The position numbers and the translations under genes are program-made. A DNA stretch of 14,044 nucleotides from Syntrophaceae bacterium (GTDB taxonomy: Bacteria; Desulfobacterota; SM23-61): assembly GCA_003154025.1 (NCBI GenBank), contig PMCE01000450.1:1-14044 (forward strand), read 5' to 3'. Position 1 is the first letter of the stretch. Every line of letters begins with the position of its first letter. The notes under the pieces are model-generated. The model was not told the DNA's origin. It did no database searches and was given only the letters and a program-made list of their open reading frames with translations. Positions 14,008-14,044 of this stretch are shown here, one piece after another.

Positions 14008-14044
14008 GCCTGGCATCTAAACGAAAGCCACCTTTAGAGCGGCT

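Larger units (their letters stand above)
13612..14044. other. 433-base end region without a convincing gene
   Basis: It holds the exporter promoter (13661-13690), a GC hairpin (CCCCCGG with CCGGGGG, 13721-13740, no U-tract on either strand) and the 13787-14007 inverted repeat. A minus-strand frame from an ATG at 13974 to 13687 could encode a 95-residue peptide with a hydrophobic N-terminus and a Pro/Gly-rich rest. It has no ribosome binding site, overlaps the promoter and inverted repeat, and is not called as a gene. Confidence 0.5.

Overview
This 14-kb window is a GC-rich bacterial chromosome segment. Gene content (a split LemA/TPM module, a phosphofructokinase with PPi-type residues, a UroD/MtaA-type protein, a crotonase) together with dense palindromic repeats suggests an uncultured anaerobic deltaproteobacterium (Desulfobacterota, possibly Syntrophobacterales-like). 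That taxonomic call is an inference from gene style; no rRNA or marker gene is present. No tRNA, rRNA, CRISPR array or phage module was seen.

Left part (1-2794, + strand): the 3' end of a lemA gene is followed, with almost no gap, by a secreted, membrane-anchored TPM-domain protein with a glycine-rich tail (a common pair). After a gene-free, repeat-bearing gap come a second, cytosolic TPM-domain protein and a radical SAM enzyme whose start overlaps it by 4 nt (ATGA). A DUF429 (RNase H-fold) gene lies convergently on the - strand.

Middle part (3680-7092, + strand): a recognisable sigma70-like promoter precedes a phosphofructokinase carrying the Asp and Lys diagnostic of pyrophosphate-dependent enzymes. 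Next come a uroporphyrinogen decarboxylase/cobalamin methyltransferase-fold protein and an enoyl-CoA hydratase/isomerase-family protein. This reads as metabolic core of an anaerobe. The three genes are co-directional with gaps of 92-206 nt, so they need not be one operon.

Right part (7233-13690, - strand): a five-gene ABC exporter operon organised like E. coli ybhGFSR, read right to left: a TTGACA promoter, an HlyD/YbhG-type membrane fusion protein, two separate ATPases (equivalent to a split YbhF), then two ABC-2 permeases. The two ATPases look asymmetric: one lacks the H-loop histidine, the other has a degenerate signature motif, so only one composite ATP site looks canonical. A REP-associated tyrosine transposase (RAYT, IS200/IS605-like HUH-Tyr fold) is embedded inside the operon between the second ATPase and the first permease.

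The most striking feature is a perfect 26-28 bp palindrome present three times within 0.8 kb. One copy is inside the ATPase gene, one inside the transposase gene, and one at the transposase 3' end, where it supplies the stop codon. Both intragenic copies are in the single reading frame of the palindrome that has no stop, adding the same VGAIHESPL peptide to two unrelated proteins. Other gaps of this operon, and the region upstream of it, also hold different inverted-repeat elements, so the locus behaves as a sink for palindromic repeats.
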